From the NCBI GenBank assembly GCA_003168215.1, contig PMSW01000053.1:43088-93934 (forward strand): a stretch of DNA of 50,847 bases. Reading direction: 5' to 3'. Below the pieces are notes generated by a model. That model was not told the DNA's origin and did not search any database. It saw nothing but the letters and a program-made list of their open reading frames with translations. Shown here piece by piece: positions 24,458 to 32,328 of this stretch. How positions within the stretch are numbered: position 1 is the stretch's first letter; each line of letters begins with the position of its first letter. The stretch comes from Actinomycetota bacterium. GTDB taxonomy: Bacteria > Actinomycetota > Actinomycetes > Streptosporangiales > Streptosporangiaceae. Position numbers and translations under genes: made by a program.

Positions 24458-26640
24458 CGGCCCCGGCAGCAGGCGAGATGGGCCAGGGAGCGGCTGTCGG
24501 CTGGTACCGCTGCGCCGTCCGGCCGCGGAGCGTCGCGATCGTCGGCGCCTCTGACCACCCAGAGCGCAGCAGGTACATGCGTAACCTGCGCGCAGGAGGC
24601 TTCGCCGGTCCCATATTTCCAGTGAACCCGCGGCGCGCCACCGTGCTGGGGGCGACTGCGTACCCGAGCCTGCGGGATCTTCCCGCCCCTGTTGACACCG
24701 TGATCATCCAGGTCGCGGCGCCTCTCGTGCCGGAGATTATGTCCGACGTGGCCGCCAGCGGCGCCGGCTGCGTCTACATCGGCAGCGCCGGATTCGCCGA
24801 GGTCGGCACCGCTGGAGCCGCACTGCAGCGGGAAGTCCTGGCGCGCGCTGCCGCGGCCGGGACCCGCGTGCTGGGTCCTAACGGAAACGGGATCTTGTCC
24901 GCCCGGTCGTCCTTCCTGGCCGCTGGGTTCGCGCTGACGGAGGAAGCGCGACGGAGCATCCGCGACGAGGGCATCGCGATCGTTGCGCAGAGCGGCGCCG
25001 TGGCCGCGTGCGTCCTGGCCATGGCCCAGCAGGCGGGGCTGCCCGTCGGGACCTACTTCGCGACCGGCAACGAGTGCGACGTGTCCACGGCCGAGGTCAT
25101 CCAGCAGATGGCCGAGGACGACTCGGTCCGGGTCATCCTGCTGTACCTGGAAGGCCTGCGGGATGGCCCGCATTTCCTGCGCGCAGCCGACCTGGCCCGC
25201 GCCCACGGCAAGGTCGTGGTAGCGCTCAAGGTCGGAGCCTCCGAGGCGGGCGCCCGGGTCAGCATCTCCCACACTGCCGCCCTCGCCGGGGACGACGCTG
25301 CATACGACGGCCTCTTCCGCCAGCACGCCATTGTCCGGGCAGCATCCGCGACGGCCCTCGTCGACCTCGGCCGCGTCGTGCGCGCGGTCGGCCCGGCGGT
25401 CGGCAGGCGCGTTGGTGTCCTCAGCTTCTCGGGCGGGATTTCCGTCATGCTGACCGACGCGCTGACCAGCCGGGGCTTCCAGATGCCTGCCTGGAGCCCG
25501 GCGTCGACGGAGGCCATGCGCGCGGAGCTGCCCGCCTATGCGAGCGTGCAGAATCCGGTTGACGGGACCGGGGCGCTAACAGCGACGCCGGAGACTCTGG
25601 AGAGAGTCCTGCGGGCCGCACACGGTGATCCAGGAACCGACGTGACCGTGCTCGGACTGGGCATCCTGCACGCCAAGGAGGCGGTCCTGGCGGACGCCAT
25701 CTTGCGCGCCAGCCAGGGAGTGGGCAAGCCGCTCCTGGTGGCCTGGCTGGGCGGCGCAGGTGTCGCAGCCGTGCGGCTTGGTGCTAGCGGGGTCCCGGTC
25801 TTCACCGATGTCCCGGATCTCGCGCGAGCCCTCGGATCGCTGGCTGATGCCGGCCGGCTTAGCGAGGACTTCAGGCGAGCCCCGGACCGGGTCGGCCCGG
25901 CCCACCTGGCCGCGGACGAGGCCCAGGCGATCCTCGACACGGCCTGGGTGAGCGGCGCGACTGCGCTAGACGAGGTGGAGGCCAGGAGGCTGCTCGCGGC
26001 CGGCGGAATTGAGACCGTGCGCGAGGTCGTTGTCCGCACGCCCGCTGCCGTCCGTCCCGCCATGAGCACGCTGTCCCTGCCCCTGGTGGCCAAGCTGGCC
26101 TCGGCGACCCTGGCGCACAAGTCGGACGTGAACGCCGTCCGCCTTGGCCTGGGCTCGGTCCCGGCCGTGGAAGACGCAGCCACTGAGCTACTGGCCCTCG
26201 CGGCGAACCTGGGCCTGGCCGACGCCACTGTCGTCCTGCAAGAGCAGGTCAGCGGGGGCTCCGAGCTCCTTCTGGGGATGAAGCGGGACGCGACGTTCGG
26301 CCCTCTCGTCGTGATCGGCCCGGGCGGTGTCCTGGCTGAGGCGCTGGAGGACGTAGCAATCGGCGGCGCCCCCCTGACGGTGAGCCAGGCCGAGCAGCTC
26401 CTTGCCAGCCTGCGTCACCGCAAGCTGATTGCCGGATTCCGCGGTCGGCCCACCATGATGACCGCCGGGGTGGCGCAGGCCATCCGGTGCTTCTCCGAGC
26501 TGATCGCCGTGCTGCCGGATTCGGTGCTGTCCGTAGACGTCAACCCGGTAATTGTCCGGCATGACGGGACGGCCGTGGCCGTTGATGCCCTCATCGAGAT
26601 AGCAGCGGAAGGTCAGCTGCGCCCGGAGGTCGCAGGGTGA
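24454..26640 (+). CDS. NDP-forming acyl-CoA synthetase, fused alpha-beta
   Basis: The 728-residue protein joins a succinyl-CoA-synthetase-alpha-like half (VAIVGASDHPERS CoA-binding domain, VAQSGAVAA, and phospho-His273 in ISHTAALAGDD) to a C-terminal ATP-grasp beta half (VAKLASATLAHKSDVNAV, LLLGMKRDATFGPLV, VDVNPVIV). It makes acyl-CoA from acid with formation of ADP or GDP plus phosphate, or runs backward to conserve energy from a thioester. Its substrate is unknown. It overlaps both neighbours by 4 nt and sits between a crotonase and a dehydrogenase pair. A paralogue is at 35066. Confidence 0.88.
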   Translation: MTAPAAGEMGQGAAVGWYRCAVRPRSVAIVGASDHPERSRYMRNLRAGGFAGPIFPVNPRRATVLGATAYPSLRDLPAPVDTVIIQVAAPLVPEIMSDVAASGAGCVYIGSAGFAEVGTAGAALQREVLARAAAAGTRVLGPNGNGILSARSSFLAAGFALTEEARRSIRDEGIAIVAQSGAVAACVLAMAQQAGLPVGTYFATGNECDVSTAEVIQQMAEDDSVRVILLYLEGLRDGPHFLRAADLARAHGKVVVALKVGASEAGARVSISHTAALAGDDAAYDGLFRQHAIVRAASATALVDLGRVVRAVGPAVGRRVGVLSFSGGISVMLTDALTSRGFQMPAWSPASTEAMRAELPAYASVQNPVDGTGALTATPETLERVLRAAHGDPGTDVTVLGLGILHAKEAVLADAILRASQGVGKPLLVAWLGGAGVAAVRLGASGVPVFTDVPDLARALGSLADAGRLSEDFRRAPDRVGPAHLAADEAQAILDTAWVSGATALDEVEARRLLAAGGIETVREVVVRTPAAVRPAMSTLSLPLVAKLASATLAHKSDVNAVRLGLGSVPAVEDAATELLALAANLGLADATVVLQEQVSGGSELLLGMKRDATFGPLVVIGPGGVLAEALEDVAIGGAPLTVSQAEQLLASLRHRKLIAGFRGRPTMMTAGVAQAIRCFSELIAVLPDSVLSVDVNPVIVRHDGTAVAVDALIEIAAEGQLRPEVAG

Positions 26641-27830
26641 AATTCGAGCTCAGTGACCAGCAGCAGGAATGGCAGGCCGAGGTCCGGGACTTCCTGCGCC
26701 ATCATCTCACCGACGCCGTAAGGGCCGAGGTCATCGCATGGCACGGTCACGGTCACGGCCCGCGGACCCGCGACTTCTACAAGGCCGTAGCTGACCGCAA
26801 CTGGACGGCGCTGACATGGCCGGCCAGTTGCGGCGGGATGGAACGCGGCGCCATTGACCAGTTTATCCTGGCTGAGGAATTTGAGTATGCCGGGGCGCCG
26901 CGAGTCGAGATGACATGGACCAGCCTCGCCCCGCTGCTTATCCGGTACGGAACTGACGCGAATCGCGCCCTGTGGCTGGAGGATATCCGCAGCGGCGACA
27001 TCCTTTTCGCGCTCGGCTACTCAGAGTCCGAGGCCGGCACGGACCTCGCGTCACTGCGGACCACTGCCCGCCGCGACGGAGACGAATGGGTGATTGATGG
27101 CGAAAAGACGTGGAACACAGGCGCGCACTTCGCGACGCACGAGTGGCTCGCCGTACGCACGAACGCCGAGGCCAGGCGACACCGCGGAATCTCCTTGATC
27201 GTCGTGCCCATCGGCGCCCCGGGCGTGCAGACGTACCCCATCCTGACCTGGTCGGGAGTGCGGACCAGCCGGGTGGTATTCACCAACGTCCGAGTGCCCG
27301 CGGACAACCTCGTGGGAGAGGTAGACCGGGGATGGGCCTACATTACCGGTGCGCTCGACTTCGAGCGGGCGACCATCGGAGGGCACGTCGGTTCTCTGCG
27401 CAGGCTTGTCGACGGGCTGGTCCAGTACGCCGGAGAGCAGAAACGGGACGGGCGGCTGCTACGAGACGATCCCGCAGTCCGGTCAGGGCTGGCCGAACTG
27501 GCCCTGGACGTCGAGCTGGCGGGACTGATGGGGCTGGAGGTCGCGGACGCCATTGACCGCGGCCAGATCCCCACGCTGCCGGGGACCGTTCAGAAGGTCT
27601 TCACAACTGAGCTGCGGACGAAGGTAGCCGACGTCGGGATGCGGCTGCTCGGGCAGACCGCGCTGCTGTCGGAGGCCGAGCCGGATGCCCCGCTAGGCGG
27701 ATTCCTTGAGTGGACCTACCGATGGGCGCCGGTTCAGCGCTTCGGCGGCGGGACGAATGAAGTCATGAGGGACATCATCGCGCAGCGCGGGCTGGGGCTC
27801 CCACGCGCGGCGCGGGGACAGGGCCGGTGA
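26637..27830 (+). CDS. Acyl-CoA dehydrogenase, catalytic subunit of pair 1
   Basis: The 397-residue protein resembles the catalytic subunit of heteromeric (alpha2beta2) dehydrogenases such as FadE26/ChsE4. It has LGYSESEAGTDLASLRT for FAD binding and Glu243 in ALDFERATIG at the isovaleryl-dehydrogenase-type catalytic site, plus QRFGGGTNEVMRDIIAQR near the end. The gene directly downstream encodes the partner subunit. These enzymes act on branched or ring-bearing acyl-CoA such as steroid side chains; the substrate here is unknown. GTG start overlaps the synthetase stop. Its C-terminus is nearly identical to the dehydrogenase at 39109. Confidence 0.88.
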   Translation: MKFELSDQQQEWQAEVRDFLRHHLTDAVRAEVIAWHGHGHGPRTRDFYKAVADRNWTALTWPASCGGMERGAIDQFILAEEFEYAGAPRVEMTWTSLAPLLIRYGTDANRALWLEDIRSGDILFALGYSESEAGTDLASLRTTARRDGDEWVIDGEKTWNTGAHFATHEWLAVRTNAEARRHRGISLIVVPIGAPGVQTYPILTWSGVRTSRVVFTNVRVPADNLVGEVDRGWAYITGALDFERATIGGHVGSLRRLVDGLVQYAGEQKRDGRLLRDDPAVRSGLAELALDVELAGLMGLEVADAIDRGQIPTLPGTVQKVFTTELRTKVADVGMRLLGQTALLSEAEPDAPLGGFLEWTYRWAPVQRFGGGTNEVMRDIIAQRGLGLPRAARGQGR

Positions 27831-27834
27831 CCGC

Positions 27835-28932
27835 GTGGACCTCAGCCTGACACCTGAGCAGGTTGGCCTCTCAGAGACCCTGCAGAGGCTGCTCGCCGAT
27901 CTGTACCCGGCCGCGGTGCTGTCCACCGACGAAGAGCCCCGAGCGGCTGACCGGCTATGGGCGGAGCTGACCGGCTCGGGCTGGTTGGGAGTGGGCGTTC
28001 CCGAGGAACTGGGCGGCTCTGGCGGCGGCGCCATCGAACTCGCCATCATCTTCCGGCATCTCGGCCGCGCGGTGGCGCCGTCGCGCTACCGGAGCGCCGT
28101 GCTCGCCCGGCTCCTCGTCAGGGCACTGGCCCGCGATGATCAGCTGAGCGAGATCCTGCCCGTCCTGTCGGCCGGGCAGCAGACAGCTACCGTGGCTTAC
28201 GCGGAGGACGGCGCAGAGAACGATCCCGATCACATGGCCACCGTGGCGAAGCACGACGGAGCGGGTTGGCGGCTGTCCGGCGCCAAGGCGCTCGTTCCCG
28301 ACGCCAGCTCCGCCGATTTTCTGATCGTTGCGGCCCGGGCGCAGTACGACGGCGCCCTCGCCTTCTTCCGCGTGAACCGGGCCGCACCTGGGCTGAGCAT
28401 AACGGACCGGCAGATATTCTCCCGGGATCCGTACTCGGACGTCGTCCTCAGCGATGTGCCGGCTGACTCCGCGGCGCGGCTCGGCTCCGGTGACAGCACC
28501 GCCACGTACCTGCGGTACCGGGACAGCGCCACTGCGCTGACGGCCATGGAGATGGTCGGCAGTCTGGAGCGCGTCCACGAGATCATGATCGGCCACGTCA
28601 CGAGCCGGACGCAGTTTGGAGTCCCAGTCGGCTCGTTCCAGGCCGTCCAGCATCACGCTGCGGACGTGGCTATTGCCCTGGCCGGCGCGCGGCTGGCCGC
28701 GTGGAAGGCAGTCGTGTCGCACGACCAGGGCCGCCCCAGCGCGATAGCCAAGGCGGCGGCTGGCCGTGCCCTGCGGAACGCGACGGTGCTCGCCCACCAG
28801 GTCTGCGGCGGGATGGGGTACACGACCGAGTCGCCGCTGCACCGGTACTCCGAGCGGGCCATGACGTACGAGATCCTCCTCGGCGGCTGGGACTACCAGC
28901 TCGAGCGTGTCGCCGTCAGCCTGGGGCTGTAG
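27835..28932 (+). CDS. Acyl-CoA dehydrogenase, partner subunit of pair 1
   Basis: This 365-residue protein is dehydrogenase-like but lacks the DxER glutamate (the position reads LTAMEMVGSLER) and the usual TE-P-x-SGSD motif is degenerate (VAYAEDGA). It keeps TRTQFG-like RTQFGVPVGSFQAVQHHAAD and VCGGMGYTTESPLHRYSERA. In FadE27/FadE29-type partners the beta subunit completes the FAD site of the alpha subunit. It starts at GTG 27835, 4 nt after the previous stop. Alone it is unlikely to be active. Confidence 0.85.
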   Translation: MDLSLTPEQVGLSETLQRLLADLYPAAVLSTDEEPRAADRLWAELTGSGWLGVGVPEELGGSGGGAIELAIIFRHLGRAVAPSRYRSAVLARLLVRALARDDQLSEILPVLSAGQQTATVAYAEDGAENDPDHMATVAKHDGAGWRLSGAKALVPDASSADFLIVAARAQYDGALAFFRVNRAAPGLSITDRQIFSRDPYSDVVLSDVPADSAARLGSGDSTATYLRYRDSATALTAMEMVGSLERVHEIMIGHVTSRTQFGVPVGSFQAVQHHAADVAIALAGARLAAWKAVVSHDQGRPSAIAKAAAGRALRNATVLAHQVCGGMGYTTESPLHRYSERAMTYEILLGGWDYQLERVAVSLGL

Positions 28933-28945
28933 GGGGGCGCCACAA

Positions 28946-29716
28946 ATGAGAGACATCCTGATATCGCGGGCCGCGGGGGTCGTCGAGGTCACCCTGAACC
29001 GGCCGCACTGCATCAATGCCCTGACCGAGGACATGTGGCATGAACTGCATGACATCCTGGCTCAGGCTGAGCAGGACACTGCGGTTCGCGTCCTGATCCT
29101 CTCCGGCGCCGGCGGGAATTTCTGTTCTGGCTCGGATCTGCGCAGCGGGCAGCGAAGCAGGGAGCATCCCATGCGGCGGATGCGGCGGGCGAACGCCGCC
29201 GTGTCCCGCCTGCATGCGCTGCCCATGCCGACGATCGCAAAAGTGCGTGGAGCCGCGGTCGGCGGCGGGGCCAGCCTGGCGCTTGCGTGCGACTTCGTGC
29301 TGGCATCGCCGGATGCTTACTTCTGCCAGATCTTCATCGACCGCGGGATGTCCCCGGACACCGGGAGCTCCTGGATCCTTCCCCGCCTTATCGGCCTCCA
29401 GCAGGCCAAGCGGCTGGCGTACTTCGGTACCCGGCTCAGCGCCGCACAGGCACGCGAGGCCGGCCTGGTGACCTTGGTGGAAAGCGACGAGCAGCTAGAT
29501 CGCCGGGCAGCCGAATGGGCAGCAGATCTCGCGCAGCGCGCTCCGGTAGCATTGGCCATGACAAAGTCGCTGCTGAACAACAGTTTCGAGAGCACGTTCG
29601 GTGAGGCGTTGGCTGCCGAGTCAGCTGCCCAATCAGTGAACCAGCTCAGCGATGACGGGCGAGAGGCCGTTGCCGCTTTCACGGAGGGACGCCGTCCGAG
29701 ATTCACGGGCCGGTGA
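28946..29716 (+). CDS. Enoyl-CoA hydratase/isomerase family protein
   Basis: A 256-residue crotonase: VTLNRPHCINALTEDM, oxyanion segments FCSGSDLRS and VRGAAVGGGASLALACDF, and the second-site stretch FIDRGMSPDTGSSWILPRLIG, where Asp in PDTG is kept and the first catalytic glutamate is not evident. The one-acid pattern is common in isomerases and in EchA-like enzymes of unknown specificity. ATG at 28946 is preceded by a G-run (from 28932). It closes the second operon's enzyme genes before the TetR gene. Confidence 0.85.
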   Translation: MRDILISRAAGVVEVTLNRPHCINALTEDMWHELHDILAQAEQDTAVRVLILSGAGGNFCSGSDLRSGQRSREHPMRRMRRANAAVSRLHALPMPTIAKVRGAAVGGGASLALACDFVLASPDAYFCQIFIDRGMSPDTGSSWILPRLIGLQQAKRLAYFGTRLSAAQAREAGLVTLVESDEQLDRRAAEWAADLAQRAPVALAMTKSLLNNSFESTFGEALAAESAAQSVNQLSDDGREAVAAFTEGRRPRFTGR

Positions 29717-29782
29717 TCGATCCGCGGCCAGTCAGCCTGCAATTGCGACGAGTGAATGACGCGAAAAGTGAGTGAGGGACAG

Positions 29783-30478
29783 ATGGCTATGCAGACGGAT
29801 TCGGACCCCGCCCAGCGCAGGAAAAGCCGCAACGACGCCCGGAGGGCAGAGATCGTTGATATTTCGGCTGGCCTGTTCGCTAAGCGTGGTTACGCTGAGA
29901 CCGGCATTGCGGAGATCGGCGAGGCCGTCGGCCTGGCCCGGGGGGCTCTCTACTACTATATCGGCTCGAAGGAGTCGCTCCTCGCGGAGATTCACGATCG
30001 CGTCCTGATTCCGCTGCTGGAGGAGACGCACCGGATCGTCGCCTTGGACGAGAGCCCTGAGGCGCGCCTGCGCCGTGTCTCGTTCGTGCTGCTGGAGCAG
30101 ATCATCGAGCGCCGCGATCACGTCTGGGTGTTCCTGCACGAGTACCGCTCCCTGACTGGTGCCCGGCGGGCGAAGTTCCGGGCACAGCGCCGCGAGTTCG
30201 AGGCGTTGCTAGGCGGACTGTTCCGGGAAGGCATGGAAGACGGGACGCTTAAGATCGACGATGAGTACAGTATTGTCATCGCGTTTCTCGGACTGCACAA
30301 CTACACCTACCAGGTGGTGCGCTCCAACCCGAGACTTGAGGCCGGAAAGCTATCCCGAGTCTACTGCGACATATTCTTCAATGGCATATCAGTGAAACGC
30401 GAACTCTTTTCGCCTGTGTTGGCTCATGGCGAGGCCACGGGATTAAGCCGTGAGCAGAGCGACGAGGAGCTGTGCTGA
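29783..30478 (+). CDS. TetR/AcrR-family repressor, probable cluster regulator
   Basis: The N-terminal helix-turn-helix is clear: IVDISAGLFAKRGYAETGIA followed by EIGEAVGLARGALYYYIGSKESLL. The C-terminal domain (HVWVFLHEYRSLTGARR, FREGMEDGTLKID) resembles that of KstR2-like regulators that sense acyl-CoA of degradation intermediates. GAGGG at 29774-29778 favours ATG 29783 (or 29789); ATG 29756 has no ribosome-binding site. It is encoded 67 nt after the crotonase and 476 nt before operator copy 3, so it is the prime candidate to bind GTGTACYGACYGNYCA. A degenerate copy of that element lies at 29725-29740. Confidence 0.88.
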   Translation: MAMQTDSDPAQRRKSRNDARRAEIVDISAGLFAKRGYAETGIAEIGEAVGLARGALYYYIGSKESLLAEIHDRVLIPLLEETHRIVALDESPEARLRRVSFVLLEQIIERRDHVWVFLHEYRSLTGARRAKFRAQRREFEALLGGLFREGMEDGTLKIDDEYSIVIAFLGLHNYTYQVVRSNPRLEAGKLSRVYCDIFFNGISVKRELFSPVLAHGEATGLSREQSDEELC

Positions 30479-30928
30479 CGCTAGGTAATCCACGCTCTTT
30501 TCTATTATGGAACGAGACCACCAGGCCTTCCGGCTTTCACCAGCTGAGGATTCTCAAGAGGTGAGCGCGATCACTTGAGGCGCGAGCTTAGCCAGGGCGG
30601 CCTACCGGCGGCGCTGGCTTACAACCGCGGTCTCTTTGCGGATTGCGTCCAGCCCTCATACCGGCCGGCCGGGCGGTTGTTATCGACGGCCAGGCCGAAC
30701 TAGCCGACCGGCCCATGGTCGAGCCTGCGCCCGGTCTGTCGCACTGCGCTGACAGCTAGCTACTGCTGGCCGCTTGCCCACTTCAGGGCGCCGCACACCT
30801 TTCGGGTAGAACGCGATGGTGACGCGTTCCGTCTCGCGGCCGATCCGGAGTATTCGCGGTAACTCAGGCGGCACTCGCTGTACCCGTTCCTCTTGACCGG
30901 ACCGTGACCATACGCTCCAGCTCAACCC
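30479..30928. other. Intergenic stretch without recognised gene
   Basis: About 450 nt follow the TetR gene with frequent stops in most frames; a minus-strand open frame at 30680-31057 is Arg-rich and runs through the promoter below, so it is not considered a gene. A GATTGCGTCCAGC at 30641-30653 recurs later at 31019 with one extra T. No hairpin terminator after the TetR gene was convincing. The region may hold decayed sequence. Confidence 0.4.
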
Positions 30929-30957
30929 TTGTGGCACCAGAGCCCTCGTAGTAGTGT
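30929..30957 (+). promoter_or_regulatory. Promoter of the ABC-importer operon
   Basis: TTGTGG (30929-30934) and TAGTGT (30952-30957) lie 17 nt apart. The arrangement is the same as at the SDR promoter, where TAGTGT also overlaps the first bases of the operator. Transcription would start near 30964, giving a leader of about 200 nt before the binding-protein gene. Confidence 0.55.
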
Positions 30958-30969
30958 ACTGACCGTTCA
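30954..30969. promoter_or_regulatory. Shared operator element, copy 3
   Basis: GTGTACTGACCGTTCA matches GTGTACYGACYGNYCA. It overlaps the -10 box of the importer operon promoter in the same register as copy 1, which supports a real regulatory role rather than chance. Confidence 0.65.
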
Positions 30970-31018
30970 AACTATATCGGAGGAGAGGGGGCTGGTTTCG
31001 GCGGGCTGAGGTAGCCAA

Positions 31019-31046
31019 GATTTGCGTCCAGCGATTTGCGTCTAGC
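31019..31046 (+). repeat. Tandem 14-nt repeat in the 5' leader
   Basis: GATTTGCGTCCAGC and GATTTGCGTCTAGC follow each other directly with one mismatch, within the transcribed leader of the importer operon. A purine-rich GGAGGAGAGGGGG at 30979-30991 precedes them but is not followed by a usable start codon. GGTAGCCA also occurs on both sides of the repeat. Confidence 0.6.
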
Positions 31047-31167
31047 CAGGTAGCCATGCGGGCTATAGGGCCGTGATGCGTCGCCGTGAGCAGGTCTGGC
31101 CTGCCGGGAGAGGCTTGATCAGCACGAGATCTTGGCCAATACGAATAGAGACTTGCGGGAGAGGGTC

Positions 31168-32328
31168 ATGGTCGCGATGAAGCGATTTTTTGGAAGACGC
31201 AGCCTTGCGCTGCTTGCGCTGGTGGCCCTGGCTCTCGTAGCCAGCGCATGCAGCAGCTCGAGTTCGTCAGGATCACAATCGGGATCCACATCAAGTGCCG
31301 ACTCAGGCACAAAGGCCTGCATCAGTAAGGCCAAGACCGAGGCCGCTAAGTACGAGGCGCCCGTGTCATTCCAGGTAGCGAAGCTTCCCAAGCCCCTGGC
31401 CAGTCTTAAGCCCTCCTCGACGACCATCGCCTATATCGGCGATACCTCGGCCCAGGTACTGGCGGAGGCCTATCAGGGTCTTTCCGCCGCCGCGAAGCAG
31501 CTCGGCTTCAAGGTGAAGCTGTACAACACAGCCGGCGGCATCCCGCAAACTGACCAGGCCATCAGCGAGGCGATTAACGCGCACGTCAGCGTAATCGTCC
31601 CGGTCGCGGTCCCGCTGGCGCTCATAACGTCCGGCATCCAGGCAGCCACGAAAGCTCACATCCCTATCATGTCGCTGTACGAGACGCCTGAGAGCGGCCC
31701 GATCCCGGACGTGAAGTACACAGTCCAGCTGCCAGGGACCGTCACCGGGACGGAGACTGGGTGGTTCGCGGTGGCGAAGACCAACTGCAGTCTGCAGATG
31801 GGCGAGGTCTACTCACCAGACGAGGGGCAGTCCGTCAACGCTGACAAGGCGATGAAGGCTATCTTTGGCCAGTGGTGTCCCAAGACATGCAGCGTTGTAT
31901 CGTCGAGCGAGACGAACCCGCAAGGCGGAACCTCATACACCACGACGCTTGTGTCCGCTCTGGTCCAGGCTCATCCGCATATCAAGTACATCTACTCCGA
32001 AGACGCCGGCGACACGGTGTACATCGTGCAGGCCCTCCGGTCCGTCGGGAAGCTCAACAAGATAGGCGTTGACACCATCGGCGGGGTGCCGTTCGAGGCC
32101 ACGGCGATCCAGCAGCCTAGTTCCGGCCTGTCCGCCGAGGCCACTTCCCCCGGTTTCGTCTATGAGGGTTGGCTGGCCATGGACGGCGTCCTGCGGACGC
32201 TGGGCGGGGCGACCGGTACCGAGAGCATCCCGCAGCGACTGGTGGTGAACTCATCCGCGGCAAGCAAGAATCCGTTCTCCTCTCTAACGGACTACCCGCA
32301 GAAATTCCTGGCGGCGTGGCGCAGCTAG
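31168..32328 (+). CDS. Substrate-binding lipoprotein of a ribose-type ABC importer
   Basis: The precursor of 386 residues has a basic start, a hydrophobic stretch (LALLALVALALV) and a lipobox ending in ASAC, followed by a Ser-rich linker, so it is an anchored extracellular lipoprotein. The mature part has the periplasmic-binding-protein type 1 pattern of sugar-binding members (IAYIGDTSAQVLAEAYQGLS, TDQAISEAINAHVSVIVPVAV, and a C-terminal lobe). It captures the imported substrate, whose identity is unknown. ATG 31168 follows GGGAGAGGG; ATG 31177 is possible. It is the first gene of the third operon. Confidence 0.87.
   Translation: MVAMKRFFGRRSLALLALVALALVASACSSSSSSGSQSGSTSSADSGTKACISKAKTEAAKYEAPVSFQVAKLPKPLASLKPSSTTIAYIGDTSAQVLAEAYQGLSAAAKQLGFKVKLYNTAGGIPQTDQAISEAINAHVSVIVPVAVPLALITSGIQAATKAHIPIMSLYETPESGPIPDVKYTVQLPGTVTGTETGWFAVAKTNCSLQMGEVYSPDEGQSVNADKAMKAIFGQWCPKTCSVVSSSETNPQGGTSYTTTLVSALVQAHPHIKYIYSEDAGDTVYIVQALRSVGKLNKIGVDTIGGVPFEATAIQQPSSGLSAEATSPGFVYEGWLAMDGVLRTLGGATGTESIPQRLVVNSSAASKNPFSSLTDYPQKFLAAWRS

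Noticed and set aside
30680-31057. 125-codon minus-strand open frame after the TetR gene
   Set aside because: It runs across the importer promoter and operator, is Arg-rich and has no recognisable feature.
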